A stretch of 41,745 bases of DNA from Streptomyces carpinensis (GTDB taxonomy: Bacteria; Actinomycetota; Actinomycetes; Streptomycetales; Streptomycetaceae): NCBI RefSeq assembly GCF_002154505.1, contig NZ_MUBM01000075.1, forward strand, positions 1-41,745, written 5' to 3'. The notes under the pieces are model-generated. The model was not told where the DNA came from. It saw only the letters and a list, made by a program, of their open reading frames with translations, and did not search any database. Below are positions 1 through 8,822 of this stretch, piece after piece. A program made the position numbers and the translations under genes. Positions within the stretch are counted from its first letter, which is position 1. Every line of letters starts with the position of its first letter.

Positions 1-1526
1 CGCACCCGGGTGCGCCTGCAGACGTCGAAAGAGTCCTTCAGTGTCCGGCGTTTGACCTCCTCCTGCGCGAAGGGATCGAGGGGTTGCCCCGGAGGATCGG
101 TCAGCGCGACGATGCGGTCCGCCGCCAGCATGCGGCTCCTGATCACCGCCGGGGCCAGTTCGGTGCCCTCCAGACTCCGCGACTTCGAAGGGGAGTCGGC
201 GAGCGCCAGGTCGTCGACACGGTGGTAGACAGAGGGGTACGACAGCAGCCACTCACGGCGCCGGGCGGGCATGAACAGGACGCTGTCACCCTGGCGTGCG
301 GACTTCTCGACGGCGTGTGCGACAGCGACCACGTTGTCCTTGCGGCTCTCGGGCGAGCGGATCAGCAACGACCACGGCAGGAGCACCCCGACAGCCACAG
401 CCGCCTGCAGGCAGGCGGTCAGCACGCGGACGGCGGGCGTCAGCCGGTGTCGTTGCCCGATGGCCCGGTCCAGCGCGGCCCCGGCCGACAGCGACAGCCC
501 CGTCAGGCCGTACAGCACGTACCTGTCGACGTACCACGGCTTGATGAGGGAGAGCGCCATCAGTAGGCCGGCCGGGACGATCAGCAGGGGCAGGGCGAGG
601 GAGACCAGCGCGGCGGGTCCGGCCGGGTCCGCTCCCTCACGCCCGCGCACGAGGTACCGGCAGAGCACGGCGCCCGCGCACGAGATCGCCGCGTACTGCG
701 CCCATGAGCCGAGGCCGGGACGGCCGAGCCAGCCCAGTTGCTGCTCCGCCTGCCCCGCGCTCACCACGACCAGAGGCAGGAGCATCAGCGCCGCCGCAGC
801 CACCGCCACGGCCCAGCACCGCCACACCTTCTGCGGCACGCGCGATCGCCACAGCGTCAGCCCATGGGCCGCGCATGCCAGGACAGCGAACTCGTGCAGC
901 CAGCAGGCGAGCCCGAGGGTGAGGGCATACGCCGTCCACCAGCTGCCGCGCGGTGCGCCGGTACCCCGCACGAAGAAGTACGTCGCCCAGGTCACCCCCG
1001 CGGTGACGAGCGCGTACGAGCGGCCCTCCTGTGCGTACTGCTGCGTTGCGGGCAGCAGCGCGAAGACGAGGCCCGCGAGCGTGCCGCTCCTTCGTCCGGC
1101 CAGCCGGCCGCCGATCGCCCCGACCCCGGCCGCCGCCACGGCGGTGGCCACCGTCGAGGGCAGGCGCAGCGCGACGAGGCCACCGTCCCACAGGCTGAAC
1201 ACGGCGTGCATGAGGAGGTAGTACAGACCGTGCGCGGCGTCGATGTGTCCCAGCAGGCCCCACAGTTCACCCAGAGGCCTGTGGGCCACCTGGTAGGTGA
1301 CCGACTCGTCGCGCCACATGCTGCCCTGCCGGTCCATCCCCCACAGGCCCAGCGCCAGCGCGGCCGCCGCCGGGACGGTCACCGCCACCGCCGGCCCCGC
1401 CTCGCGCCCCCGCCCGACGGGCGCAGGCGGGGCGGTGCGTAATCCGGCGTCGGCCGGCACTGTCGGTTCGGGGTCCAGATGCCGATTGATGGTCTTCTCC
1501 TGGGCAATGGGGGCGGACACCGTCAC
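1..1526 (-). CDS. GT39-type membrane glycosyltransferase (3' end cut by window edge)
   Basis: A frame open from a GTG at 1526-1524 to the left edge encodes at least 508 residues. The GTG follows a GGAGG by 8 bases, which decided the start. After a Pro/Ala-rich N-terminus comes a hydrophobic helix, then WRDE at residues 71-74 and an HIDAAHGLYYLL segment near 95. This is the first-loop acidic motif and following helix typical of polyprenyl-phosphate-sugar-dependent GT39/ArnT-like mannosyltransferases. Many further hydrophobic segments follow, with a soluble tail near the edge. By family it should transfer a sugar from a lipid carrier on the outer face of the membrane; donor and acceptor cannot be told. 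The downstream end and stop lie outside the window. Family call is fairly secure, exact specificity is not. Confidence 0.82.
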   Translation of the reverse strand, partial: MTVSAPIAQEKTINRHLDPEPTVPADAGLRTAPPAPVGRGREAGPAVAVTVPAAAALALGLWGMDRQGSMWRDESVTYQVAHRPLGELWGLLGHIDAAHGLYYLLMHAVFSLWDGGLVALRLPSTVATAVAAAGVGAIGGRLAGRRSGTLAGLVFALLPATQQYAQEGRSYALVTAGVTWATYFFVRGTGAPRGSWWTAYALTLGLACWLHEFAVLACAAHGLTLWRSRVPQKVWRCWAVAVAAAALMLLPLVVVSAGQAEQQLGWLGRPGLGSWAQYAAISCAGAVLCRYLVRGREGADPAGPAALVSLALPLLIVPAGLLMALSLIKPWYVDRYVLYGLTGLSLSAGAALDRAIGQRHRLTPAVRVLTACLQAAVAVGVLLPWSLLIRSPESRKDNVVAVAHAVEKSARQGDSVLFMPARRREWLLSYPSVYHRVDDLALADSPSKSRSLEGTELAPAVIRSRMLAADRIVALTDPPGQPLDPFAQEEVKRRTLKDSFDVCRRTRV

Positions 1527-1585
1527 ACGCGTCGCCTCCGGCGGCACGACGTGGACCGCCGGGGCCGGGAGCGAACGGAGCGTGG

Positions 1586-2443
1586 TCAGCGCTTGTCGAG
1601 CACGGCGCGAGCGGCCGCGAGGTGGCGCTCCTTGGCCGACTTCAGGCGCTCGAAGTACGACTTGTGCCTGTGGATCTCCCCTTGCTGGATACTCTTCTCC
1701 GTCTCGGCCAGCACCCTCACGACACCGGAGCGCTGTTTGCAGGTCACGTCCGCTTCCGCGGTCTCCTTCTCCGCACGTGACGGCGCTCGGGATTTCGCCC
1801 ATCGGGGATCGCCGGCCGCGGCGTAGAAGTCCTTGTAGCGGTGTCCTCTCATCGCCATGCACTGCCCCCAGGAGCGCATCGCGGGTGCCACCCGTGGACT
1901 CCTGAGCGCCTCGTCGAGGCTCTGGACGTTCAGCTTGCTCACCAGGCCCTCGTCCTCCTCGTTTCCACGCGCCAGTTGCTCGTCCGCCAGCGTGTAGCAG
2001 CCGTCGGCGGGATCCGTCGCGGCCTTCCGCTCGGCTGGGCTCAGCCGCGCCTCGCGATTCATCTTCCGGGCCGTCACGTCGGTGGAACCCAGCAGCCGGG
2101 CGTTGGACTTGTACCCCATCTCCGTGGCGACGGGCATCTCGATGACTCCGTACCGGCGGCGGTTGCGCAGGTCGGGATAGTGTTTCCGATCGCTGATGAC
2201 TTCCCAGTCGTATCCCCGCTTTCTCATGCAGTCGCGGGTGAGGAGGTCCTTCGCACTCTCGATGACATAGATCTCGTCGACCGACATCTGGTAGCCGTCG
2301 AAAGGCAGCAGGAGGTTCGTCACCTCTTTCGTCGGTTCGGGGGCTGCCGCGAGTACGACCTTCGGGGGTTCCCCCGGCGCCGCCGTGCACCCCGTGGCGA
2401 GAAGCACGAGGGCGGCCGCTGCCGCCGGCCGGAACCTGATCAT
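1586..2443 (-). CDS. putative secreted lipoprotein of unknown function
   Basis: 285 residues from ATG 2443, which is preceded by a GAGGTGG ribosome-binding site. The N-terminus has a short basic start, an Ala/Leu-rich helix and a lipobox-like LATGC with Cys19, so it is probably exported and lipid-anchored on the outer face. The mature part is rich in charged residues and has no motif I recognise. Cysteines and conserved-looking segments (CMRKRGYDWEV, WGQCMAMRGHRYKDF) suggest a domain that contacts other envelope proteins. It resembles the small hypothetical lipoproteins common in Streptomyces. It sits 59 bases upstream of the GT39 gene and may be cotranscribed with it. A longer upstream reading of this frame exists but overlaps the I36-type gene and lacks a plausible start. 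Confidence 0.75.
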   Translation of the reverse strand: MIRFRPAAAAALVLLATGCTAAPGEPPKVVLAAAPEPTKEVTNLLLPFDGYQMSVDEIYVIESAKDLLTRDCMRKRGYDWEVISDRKHYPDLRNRRRYGVIEMPVATEMGYKSNARLLGSTDVTARKMNREARLSPAERKAATDPADGCYTLADEQLARGNEEDEGLVSKLNVQSLDEALRSPRVAPAMRSWGQCMAMRGHRYKDFYAAAGDPRWAKSRAPSRAEKETAEADVTCKQRSGVVRVLAETEKSIQQGEIHRHKSYFERLKSAKERHLAAARAVLDKR

Positions 2444-2502
2444 TCGTCCACCTCGGAGAAGAGCGGGGCGGCGCCGGGAGAAGCGGCGCCGCCCCCGGGG
2501 CA

Positions 2503-2889
2503 TCACAGGAAGCGCACGCAGCTCGCCTTGTTGTCGAAGTTGTTGTTGCTGAAGTCGGAGTCGACACTGTTCGGCTTCGCGGTGTACGAAGCACCACTGC
2601 ACGAGGTGCCGACGTCCCACAGGCCGACGTAGGAACCGGTGTTGTTCCGCATCGAGCTGGCGCCGTTCTGTGCGAACGCCGAGGTGCTGCCGTCCCAGTA
2701 CTTGTTGTTCAGCTCGATGTCGGAGCCGGAGAAGCTCGCGTGCCGCCCGCCGTAGTTGTCGTTCTCGTAGAGAACGAAGTAGGTGGCCTGCGCTCCCGTC
2801 TCGGCCGCCGAAGCGTTCGACGCCAGGCCGAGCCCGCTCCCGGCGCACAGGGCCAGAAGTCCGATCCCCATGGCCAACTTGCGCTTCAT
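2503..2889 (-). CDS. peptidase inhibitor family I36 / crystallin-like secreted protein
   Basis: 128 residues from ATG 2889, with GGGAGG 7 bases upstream. A signal peptide ends with ASA-A at about residue 28, leaving a mature protein of about 100 residues. The mature chain has the ENDNYGGR...F signature of beta/gamma-crystallin-like I36 domains (the fold of Streptomyces metalloprotease inhibitor SMPI) and two cysteines (97 and 124) able to form a disulphide near the C-terminus. Family knowledge suggests a stable secreted protease inhibitor or structural protein; the target cannot be read from sequence. It is the first of the minus-strand genes after the GT87-PAP2 gene, separated by about 200 bases that probably contain its own promoter. 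Confidence 0.85.
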   Translation of the reverse strand: MKRKLAMGIGLLALCAGSGLGLASNASAAETGAQATYFVLYENDNYGGRHASFSGSDIELNNKYWDGSTSAFAQNGASSMRNNTGSYVGLWDVGTSCSGASYTAKPNSVDSDFSNNNFDNKASCVRFL

Positions 2890-3091
2890 CCGCTGTCCTC
2901 CCGTTCGAATGGTCATGTTCTGTCTCAGGCGGACGTCGATCCGCCATGAACAGTCCATGCCAGTACGGGGGCGACGTACAGACGTTTCGAAAAGGCTCGA
3001 ATGCAACCCTGAGGCTTGGCAGGAAAGCCGCACCCGCCTGTCCGAAATCACCGCCCGAGTTCGATCAACGCCCGAGTCCGGGGGTGCCGCT

Positions 3092-5125
3092 TCACCGCCC
3101 GGCCACGGAATTCACCGCCGCCCGGACCACCTGGTCGTCCTCCACGGCAGCCCGGACGGCCGTGCGCGGCCCCGACAGCAGGTACGTCAGTCCGAACCCG
3201 GCTGCCACCACCGTCGCTCCCCCGACCGCGTCGAGCACCCAGTGATTGGCCGTCGCGACGATCGCGGACACGGTGAACAGCGGATGCAGCAGGCCGAGGG
3301 CCTTCATCCACCACTTCGGCGCCAGGGCCAGGATCACGATGCCGCACCACAGGGACCAGCCGAAGTGCAGCGACGGCATCGCCGCGTACTGGTTGGTGAC
3401 CGCCGTCATCGCACCGTAGTCCGGCTTCGCGAGGTCCTGCGCTCCGTGCACCGTGTCGATGAACCCGAGTCCCGGCATGAGCCGCGGCGGGGCGAGCGGG
3501 TAGAGCCAGAAGCCGAGGAGGCCGAGCAGCGTGGCGAAGCCGAGCGAGGCACGCGCCCAGCGGTAGTCCGCCGAGCGCCGGGCGAAAAGCACGCCCAGGA
3601 GGGCCAGCGGCACCACGAAGTGGAACGACTCGTAGTAGAAGCCGAGGAAGTGCTCCAGCCACGGCGTCCCGGCCACGGCATGGTTGGCCCAGTGCTCGAC
3701 GTCGATGGAGAGGGCCTGCTCGACGGCGTGAATCTGGCGCCCATGCTCCTCCGCGACGGCGCGGCCTCCCGCGGCGGCCGCTCGCACGGCGGAGTAGGCG
3801 GCGTAGAAGACCCGGATCAGCAGGAGTTCGAGGAGCAGGTTCGGCCTGTTCAGCGCGCGGCGCCAGAAAGGCAGCAGCGGCACCCGGGAGAAGCGCGCCG
3901 GGACCGCGGGGGCGTACTCCGTGGGGACCGGGGTCTGGTAGTACTCCGACGTGCGGGACAGGAACGGCACGACCGTCGCCGCGGCCAGTGCGGCCAGCAG
4001 GACGGCGTTGTCCCGCAGCGGGTGGAGGGCGGCCATGTTCGGCAGCAGCATCACCGCCGGGAGGGTCATCACCAGGATCACGGCGACCGGCCAGACGTAG
4101 CGGTCGCAGGCGCGGCGGCCGACCCGGCCGACGACCGCGAGCAGCACCCACAGCAGCTGGTGCTGCCATGCGGTGGGCGACACGGCGACAGCGGCGCAGC
4201 CGGTGAGGGCGACCGCGAGGAGCAGCTGGCCGTCGCGGGCGTAGCGCACGGCCCGGCGCAGGCCCAGGACGGCGACGGCCGCGCCGAGCGCCAGGAACAG
4301 GGCGATCTCCAGCGGGCCGGTCAGGCCGAGGCGCAGCAGGGCGCCGTGCAGGGACTGGTTGGCGAGGGCGTCGGCGCGGCCGCCTAGACCGACGCCCGCC
4401 ATGTGGTGGACCCAGTAGGTGGTGGAGTCGTGCGGCAACGCGGCCCAGGCGAGCGCGGTGCACGCGGCGAACACGGCGCCGCCGGAGGCGGCGGCCCTCC
4501 TGCGGTCCGTGAACCACAGCAGGGGTGCGAACAGCAGCATCGTGGGCTGCAGGGCGGCGGCGAGGCCGATCAGGGCGCCGCCGGCCCGCTGACCGCGGAC
4601 GACGAAGCAGCCGAGCAGCACGAGCAGGACCGGGATGATGCTGGTCTGGCCGAGCCAGAGGGCGTTGCGCACCGGCAGCGACAGCATGAGCAGGCTGATC
4701 GCGACGGGCGCGGCCAGCAGCGAGGTGCGGCGGCCGACCGGGTGGGGCAGGGCCCGGGCGGCGATCAGGCCGAGGGCGACCACCAGCAGCAGCGTGCCGA
4801 AGATCCAGCCCCAGCCCAGGGCGTCCTCGGCGGCCTTGGTCAGCGGTTTGAGGACGAGGCCGCTGAACGGGGTGCCGGTGAACAGGGTCGAGTCGTACAG
4901 CGATCCCTTGACGTGCAGGACGCCCTCCGGACCCACCCAGGTCTCCAGGTCGGTCAGCCGCTGCCCGCGCGGGGTGGTCAGGACGGCGGCGACCTGCCGT
5001 ACCGCCAGGATCCCGGCGATCAGCCAGAGGCCCGTGCGGGCCGCGCGCAGCCGCGCTCTGGCCGAGGGGCCGGCCGCCGCTCCGAGTGCTCCCGCCCCTG
5101 CCCTGCCGCGCTCCGCGTTCGCCAC
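3092..5125 (-). CDS. bifunctional GT87 glycosyltransferase / PAP2-family protein
   Basis: 677 residues from GTG 5125, chosen because GGGAGG lies 10 bases upstream; the frame stays open to 5242, so a longer N-terminus is possible. Residues from about 30 to 400 are a polytopic membrane domain like GT87 (PimE-type, polyprenyl-phosphate-mannose-dependent alpha-1,2-mannosyltransferases). The C-terminal third is an AUR1-type PAP2 domain with PSLH at 584-587 and NHWVLD supplying His628 and Asp632, the catalytic His/Asp pattern of this superfamily. One polypeptide therefore joins a sugar transferase to a lipid-phosphate phosphatase or phosphotransferase, suggesting coupled glycolipid synthesis and carrier recycling. 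Such fusions occur widely in Streptomyces, but the substrate is not established to my knowledge. Confidence 0.9.
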   Translation of the reverse strand: MANAERGRAGAGALGAAAGPSARARLRAARTGLWLIAGILAVRQVAAVLTTPRGQRLTDLETWVGPEGVLHVKGSLYDSTLFTGTPFSGLVLKPLTKAAEDALGWGWIFGTLLLVVALGLIAARALPHPVGRRTSLLAAPVAISLLMLSLPVRNALWLGQTSIIPVLLVLLGCFVVRGQRAGGALIGLAAALQPTMLLFAPLLWFTDRRRAAASGGAVFAACTALAWAALPHDSTTYWVHHMAGVGLGGRADALANQSLHGALLRLGLTGPLEIALFLALGAAVAVLGLRRAVRYARDGQLLLAVALTGCAAVAVSPTAWQHQLLWVLLAVVGRVGRRACDRYVWPVAVILVMTLPAVMLLPNMAALHPLRDNAVLLAALAAATVVPFLSRTSEYYQTPVPTEYAPAVPARFSRVPLLPFWRRALNRPNLLLELLLIRVFYAAYSAVRAAAAGGRAVAEEHGRQIHAVEQALSIDVEHWANHAVAGTPWLEHFLGFYYESFHFVVPLALLGVLFARRSADYRWARASLGFATLLGLLGFWLYPLAPPRLMPGLGFIDTVHGAQDLAKPDYGAMTAVTNQYAAMPSLHFGWSLWCGIVILALAPKWWMKALGLLHPLFTVSAIVATANHWVLDAVGGATVVAAGFGLTYLLSGPRTAVRAAVEDDQVVRAAVNSVAGR

Positions 5126-5583
5126 GCCCCGCCGGCCTCCCGCCCCGTCGTCCCGCGCGTCCCGCGCGCGGGAATCCCTGTACGACCTGTTCAGGCCGGT
5201 TTCGACCTGTACGAACCCTAGAGGGCGCACGGCCCTGCACATGACTCGCGGTTCCCCCGTGGAAAGACGCAGGCGACCCTGGGTTCACCTGACGTCCGCC
5301 GCTTTTGTCCGGATGCGATAGTGCGCGGCCGCTTCGGTTGCGCTCGCGGGGCGCGACAAGGATCACAGTTCGGGCCCGTGCGAGAGGGCCGACGGCGGGC
5401 AGACGTACCTGCGTATCGCGCATTTAGGTGCGCTGCGCATCGACTTGCGAACAGTACGTGAGCGGAGCAGGCGGTCGTATGGTCGGTTTTCGGCCAGGCC
5501 CCTGCCGGCCGGTTCGGCCCGCTCGTCAGCGCCGTCGCGTGGGTCGCGTCCCTGTCCCCGACGAGAGGTAGGCGAGCGAAGCC
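5126..5583. other. 458-base gap between the GT87-PAP2 gene and the transporter gene
   Basis: No convincing gene. The minus frame of GT87-PAP2 stays open to 5242, so up to 117 bases could be coding. A direct repeat CGACCTGTTC (5183-5192) / CGACCTGTAC (5203-5212), spaced 20 bases or about two helical turns, could bind a regulator of the GT87-PAP2 gene. A short palindrome TGCGC-T-GCGCA lies near 5431. No -10/-35 pair is clear enough to call. Confidence 0.4.
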
Positions 5584-6960
5584 TTGTCGGCAGCCACAGT
5601 CACCGCTCCCCGTTCCGTGTCCCTCATCAAGTCCCCGGCCACCACCGCACCCCCCACCGTGACCGACCCGGCGCTCGTCAGGCGCGCCGTGAAGGCCGCC
5701 GCGCTGGGCAACGCGATGGAATGGTTCGACTTCGGTGTCTACAGCTACATCGCGGTGACCCTGGGCAAGGTCTTCTTCCCGTCCGGCAACCCGACGGCGC
5801 AGCTGCTCTCCACCTTCGGCGCCTTCGCCGCGGCCTTCCTGGTCCGCCCGCTCGGCGGCATGGTCTTCGGCCCGCTCGGCGACCGCATCGGCCGCCAGAA
5901 GGTGCTGGCCGTCACCATGATCATGATGGCCGTCGGCACGTTCGCGATCGGCCTGATCCCGTCGTACGCGACGATCGGCGTGGGCGCCCCGCTGCTTCTG
6001 CTGGCCGCCCGGCTGGTGCAGGGCTTCTCCACCGGCGGTGAGTACGCGGGCGCGTCCACCTTCATCGCCGAGTACGCCCCGGACAAGCGGCGCGGCTTCC
6101 TCGGCAGCTGGCTGGAGTTCGGCACCCTGGCCGGCTACATCGGCGGTGCGGGCCTGGTGACCCTGATGACGGCGCTGCTGTCCTCGGACGACCTGCTCTC
6201 CTGGGGCTGGCGCATCCCGTTCCTGATCGCGGGCCCGATGGGCATCATCGGCCTGTACCTGCGGATGCGCCTGGAGGAGACCCCGGCGTTCGCGGCGGAG
6301 GTCGAGAAGGCCGAGGCGGACCGCCCGAAGGTGCCGCTGCGCGAGATGGTCGCGGGCCAGTGGAAGGCGCTGCTGTTGTGCATGGGCCTGGTCCTGGTCT
6401 TCAACGTCACCGACTACATGCTGCTGTCGTACATGCCGAGCTATCTGACCAGTGAGCTCAAGTACGACGAGACGCACGGCCTGCTCGTGGTGCTCGGCGT
6501 GATGGCCCTGATGATGATCATCCAGCCGTTCGCCGGTGCGCTGACCGACCGGGTCGGCCGCCGCCCGGTGATCGCGGCCGGCTGCGCGGGCTTCCTGTTC
6601 CTGTCGATCCCGGCACTGCTGCTGATCCGCCAGGGCAGCCTGGTGGCGGTGGCTCTGGGCATGGCCGCGCTGGGCCTGCTCCTCGTCTGCTTCACGGCCG
6701 CGATGCCGTCCGCCCTGCCCGCCCTGTTCCCGACCCGGGTCCGCTACGGCTCCCTGTCGATCGGCTTCAACGTCTCGGTGTCGCTGTTCGGCGGCACGAC
6801 CCCGCTGGTGGTCACGGCCCTGATCGGCGCGACCGGCAACATGATGATGCCCGCGTACTACATGATGGCGGCGGCCGTGATCGGCGGCTTCGCGGTCTGG
6901 CGCATGTCCGAGTCGGCGGGCCGCCCCCTGCCGGGCTCGGCACCGTCCCTGGAGTCGTGA
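5584..6960 (+). CDS. proP: MFS transporter, ProP-like metabolite/H+ symporter
   Basis: 458 residues if the TTG at 5584 is used; the GTGs at 5617 and 5659 are alternatives because the ribosome-binding site is weak. The protein has twelve hydrophobic segments. LGNAMEWFDFGVYSYIA at the start of helix 1 and FSTGGEYAGASTFIAEY plus GSWLEFGTLAGY in helices 4-5 are signatures of the metabolite:H+ symporter family that contains ProP (proline/glycine betaine uptake), KgtP and ShiA. The loop GPLGDRIGRQKV is the classic MFS motif. ProP is the nearest match I recognise, but unlike E. coli ProP there is no C-terminal coiled coil, so osmosensing cannot be assumed. The gene stands alone and ends at a strong stem-loop. 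Confidence 0.85.
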   Translation: MSAATVTAPRSVSLIKSPATTAPPTVTDPALVRRAVKAAALGNAMEWFDFGVYSYIAVTLGKVFFPSGNPTAQLLSTFGAFAAAFLVRPLGGMVFGPLGDRIGRQKVLAVTMIMMAVGTFAIGLIPSYATIGVGAPLLLLAARLVQGFSTGGEYAGASTFIAEYAPDKRRGFLGSWLEFGTLAGYIGGAGLVTLMTALLSSDDLLSWGWRIPFLIAGPMGIIGLYLRMRLEETPAFAAEVEKAEADRPKVPLREMVAGQWKALLLCMGLVLVFNVTDYMLLSYMPSYLTSELKYDETHGLLVVLGVMALMMIIQPFAGALTDRVGRRPVIAAGCAGFLFLSIPALLLIRQGSLVAVALGMAALGLLLVCFTAAMPSALPALFPTRVRYGSLSIGFNVSVSLFGGTTPLVVTALIGATGNMMMPAYYMMAAAVIGGFAVWRMSESAGRPLPGSAPSLES

Positions 6961-7002
6961 CGGCGTAAGCGCAATCGGGGGCACGTGTGCCCCCTGACGC
7001 CG
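6961..7002 (+). terminator. stem-loop terminator after the ProP-like gene
   Basis: GGGGGCAC (6977-6984) pairs perfectly with GTGCCCCC (6987-6994). An outer arm CGGCGT (6961-6966) / ACGCCG (6997-7002) extends the structure. It begins directly after the TGA stop and has no T tract, as is usual for Streptomyces terminators. Confidence 0.7.
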
Positions 7003-7062
7003 GAACCGACGCCCTCCGTGCCACCGTCCGATCAACCGGCGGTGACGGCACCGGGGGCGTCG

Positions 7063-7449
7063 GTGCATGGCGGTCGGCCACCGGCCGCGGCAGCGAGGCA
7101 GACCCAGGGCCTCTCGTTCGATCATGCCGGTCCCGCACCGGGCGACCGTACGGCTCGCGGCCCGGCCCTCTTCCGCGAGCCGGCCGCCACCACCCCCGTG
7201 CACCGCACCCGTCACCAAGCCTGGCCCCTGCGAGCCACCTTCGACGCGGCCCGCCTCGCGGCCGACGCGACGTACCAGCAGATGATGGACCACGACCGGC
7301 TGCGGGATGCGGCGGGCAACCTGGCGTGGCTGCCGACGACGGGCGGCGGCGTGCTCGCCGCAGCGGCCCGTGACCAGCGCTCGCGCCACGACGCCTCCGG
7401 CGCCGTCCGGCGGTACCGCCAACGCCTGTGTACACGCCTCCACCGATAA
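7063..7449 (+). CDS. possible small hypothetical protein
   Basis: The frame is open from 6985, but the GTG at 6985 lies inside the ProP terminator hairpin, so GTG 7063 (128 residues) is given as a more credible start; ATGs at 7285/7288 are also possible. Codons from about 7220 onward have strongly GC-ending third positions, and residues such as ATFDAARLAADATYQQMMDHDRL look like real helical protein. The first third is Pro/Ala-rich and unconvincing. I recognise no family. It could be a small cytoplasmic protein, the remnant of a larger gene, or chance. No clear ribosome-binding site decides the matter. Confidence 0.35.
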   Translation: MHGGRPPAAAARQTQGLSFDHAGPAPGDRTARGPALFREPAATTPVHRTRHQAWPLRATFDAARLAADATYQQMMDHDRLRDAAGNLAWLPTTGGGVLAAAARDQRSRHDASGAVRRYRQRLCTRLHR

Positions 7450-7477
7450 GCTGAAATTCCCTGAGAATTCCGCAGCA

Positions 7478-7520
7478 CCCGGCTATATTTCGTGAGCGCA
7501 GCCAGTTAGGACATCTAACT
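7478..7520 (+). promoter_or_regulatory. candidate promoter/operator of the O-methyltransferase gene
   Basis: AGTTAG (7504-7509) and CTAACT (7515-7520) form a perfect 6-base inverted repeat around a 5-base spacer, ending 21 bases before the ATG. An A/T-rich TATATT lies just upstream at about 7483-7488 and could be a -10 element. The repeat has the size of a MarR- or TetR-type operator. No regulator gene is adjacent. Confidence 0.45.
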
Positions 7521-7541
7521 AGGCATACGAAAGGTTTGCGC

Positions 7542-8213
7542 ATGAGCGACTCGCAGCTGTGGGACGAGGTCGACGCCTACTTCGCCACTCTGCTCTCCCC
7601 GGAGGACGAAGCGCTGCAGGCCGCGCAGCGCGACAGCGATGCGGAGGGCCTGCCGCACATCAACGTCACGCCGAACCAGGGCAAGCTGCTGCACCTCCTG
7701 GCCCGGCTCCAGGGAGCCCGCACCGTCCTGGAGATCGGCACGCTCGGCGGCTACAGCACCATCTGGCTCGCCCGCGCGCTCCCCGACGACGGCCGTCTGA
7801 TCAGCCTGGAGTACGACGCCCACCACGCCGACGTGGCCCGCCGCAACATCGCGTACGCCGGCCTCGACCGGATCGCCGAGGTGCGGGTCGGCCCGGCCCT
7901 GGAGTCGCTGCCCAAGCTCGCCGACGAGAACCCGCCACCGTTCGACCTGGTCTTCATCGACGCCGACAAGGTCAACAACCCGCACTACGTGGAGTGGGCC
8001 CTCCGGCTGACCCGCGCGGGCAGCCTGATCGTCCTGGACAACGTGGTGCGCGGCGGCACGGTGACCGATCCGGCCAGCACCGACCCGAGCGTGCGCGGCA
8101 CCCGGGCCGCGCTGGAGCTCATCGCCCGGCACCCGAGGCTGGAGGGCACGGCGATCCAGACGGTGGGCAGCAAGGGCTACGACGGCTTCGCACTGGCCCG
8201 CGTCCTGGCGTGA
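7542..8213 (+). CDS. SAM-dependent O-methyltransferase (catechol-OMT-like)
   Basis: 223 residues from ATG 7542, with GAAAGG 8 bases upstream. The fold is class I methyltransferase of the bacterial O-methyltransferase (methyltransf_3/caffeoyl-CoA OMT-like) group. Motif I EIGTLGGYS is at 64-72, the acidic ribose-binding residue follows in ISLEYD at about 88-92, and the metal site is FIDADK (Asp140, Asp142) with LDN (Asp166-Asn167). These residues indicate Mg2+-dependent transfer of a methyl group from SAM to a vicinal diol or catechol-like hydroxyl. The natural substrate is unknown. A short inverted repeat lies just upstream and the gene appears to be transcribed alone. Confidence 0.93.
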   Translation: MSDSQLWDEVDAYFATLLSPEDEALQAAQRDSDAEGLPHINVTPNQGKLLHLLARLQGARTVLEIGTLGGYSTIWLARALPDDGRLISLEYDAHHADVARRNIAYAGLDRIAEVRVGPALESLPKLADENPPPFDLVFIDADKVNNPHYVEWALRLTRAGSLIVLDNVVRGGTVTDPASTDPSVRGTRAALELIARHPRLEGTAIQTVGSKGYDGFALARVLA

Positions 8214-8283
8214 GGCGGAGCCGACCCGGCGTGAGCGTCTTGCCGCGGTCCGCCGGTTCGGGCTCCGGAGGGTGCCCCGCCGT

Positions 8284-8676
8284 TCACACCTCGTGGTAGA
8301 AGCCGACGTTGATGCTGCGCGGGCTCGTACGGTCCTGGACGACGATCTCGCCTGAGCCGCCCCGAGGCAGCCGGACCGTGCCGCCGTAGGCGAGGGGCTC
8401 GGTGTGTTCACCGGACGTCAGACGGACCTCGGAGGACGGTTCCGGACGGGAGCCGCGCAGCCAGGTGACCTGCCAGACGCCGTCGGGTCCGCACAGGAAC
8501 TCCAGGTGGACCCGGGAGACGAACAGCCAGTCCTCGGGCGTCACCAGCCGGCACACGGCCCCGTCCCGGCCCACCCGCAGCACGGCACCCGCCTCGCTGG
8601 GCGCGTCGGCCATCAGCATGCCGGCCGTGGCGCCCGCGTCCGTCCCGGAGACGGAGGCCATGGTGAGTTCGAGCAC
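8284..8676 (-). CDS. FHA-domain protein
   Basis: 130 residues from GTG 8676, which has AGGAG 6 bases upstream; an in-frame ATG at 8799 is less likely. Residues 31 to about 120 form one forkhead-associated domain: LRVGRDG (33-39) supplies the first conserved Gly-Arg and SRVH (54-57) is the phosphopeptide-contacting Ser-Arg-x-His. There is no other domain. FHA domains bind phosphothreonine peptides made by Ser/Thr kinases, so this is probably a small cytoplasmic adaptor. No kinase or phosphatase gene is within the window, so its partner must be encoded elsewhere. It converges on the O-methyltransferase gene across a 70-base gap. Confidence 0.85.
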   Translation of the reverse strand: MLELTMASVSGTDAGATAGMLMADAPSEAGAVLRVGRDGAVCRLVTPEDWLFVSRVHLEFLCGPDGVWQVTWLRGSRPEPSSEVRLTSGEHTEPLAYGGTVRLPRGGSGEIVVQDRTSPRSINVGFYHEV

Positions 8677-8787
8677 GTGCGCTCCTCGTGTTCGGGCGCC
8701 CGAGCCGCTGCCTGTGCGTCGTGCTCGGCTGCGCGCGCCAATGCCGGTGGCGGAGCGCCTGATTGACGCACCGCGCGGCATGATAAA

Positions 8788-8822
8788 TCGACCGGCCACG
8801 GCCCGTCCGGCACAATGGGCTC
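8788..8822 (+). promoter_or_regulatory. candidate leaderless promoter of the DUF1992 gene
   Basis: TCGACC (8788-8793), a 17-base spacer and CACAAT (8811-8816) fit a vegetative promoter. The -10 box ends 6 bases before the ATG at 8823, placing the transcription start on the start codon. No Shine-Dalgarno sequence precedes the ATG. Confidence 0.5.

Noticed and set aside
5218..7443. 741-codon minus-strand open frame opposite the ProP-like gene
   Set aside because: The product is a Gln/Arg/His-rich shadow of the real MFS gene, a common effect of high GC content.
7212..7478. 88-codon minus-strand frame opposite the small ORF after the ProP-like gene
   Set aside because: Third-position GC bias favours the plus strand, and the minus product is Arg/Ser-rich without features.
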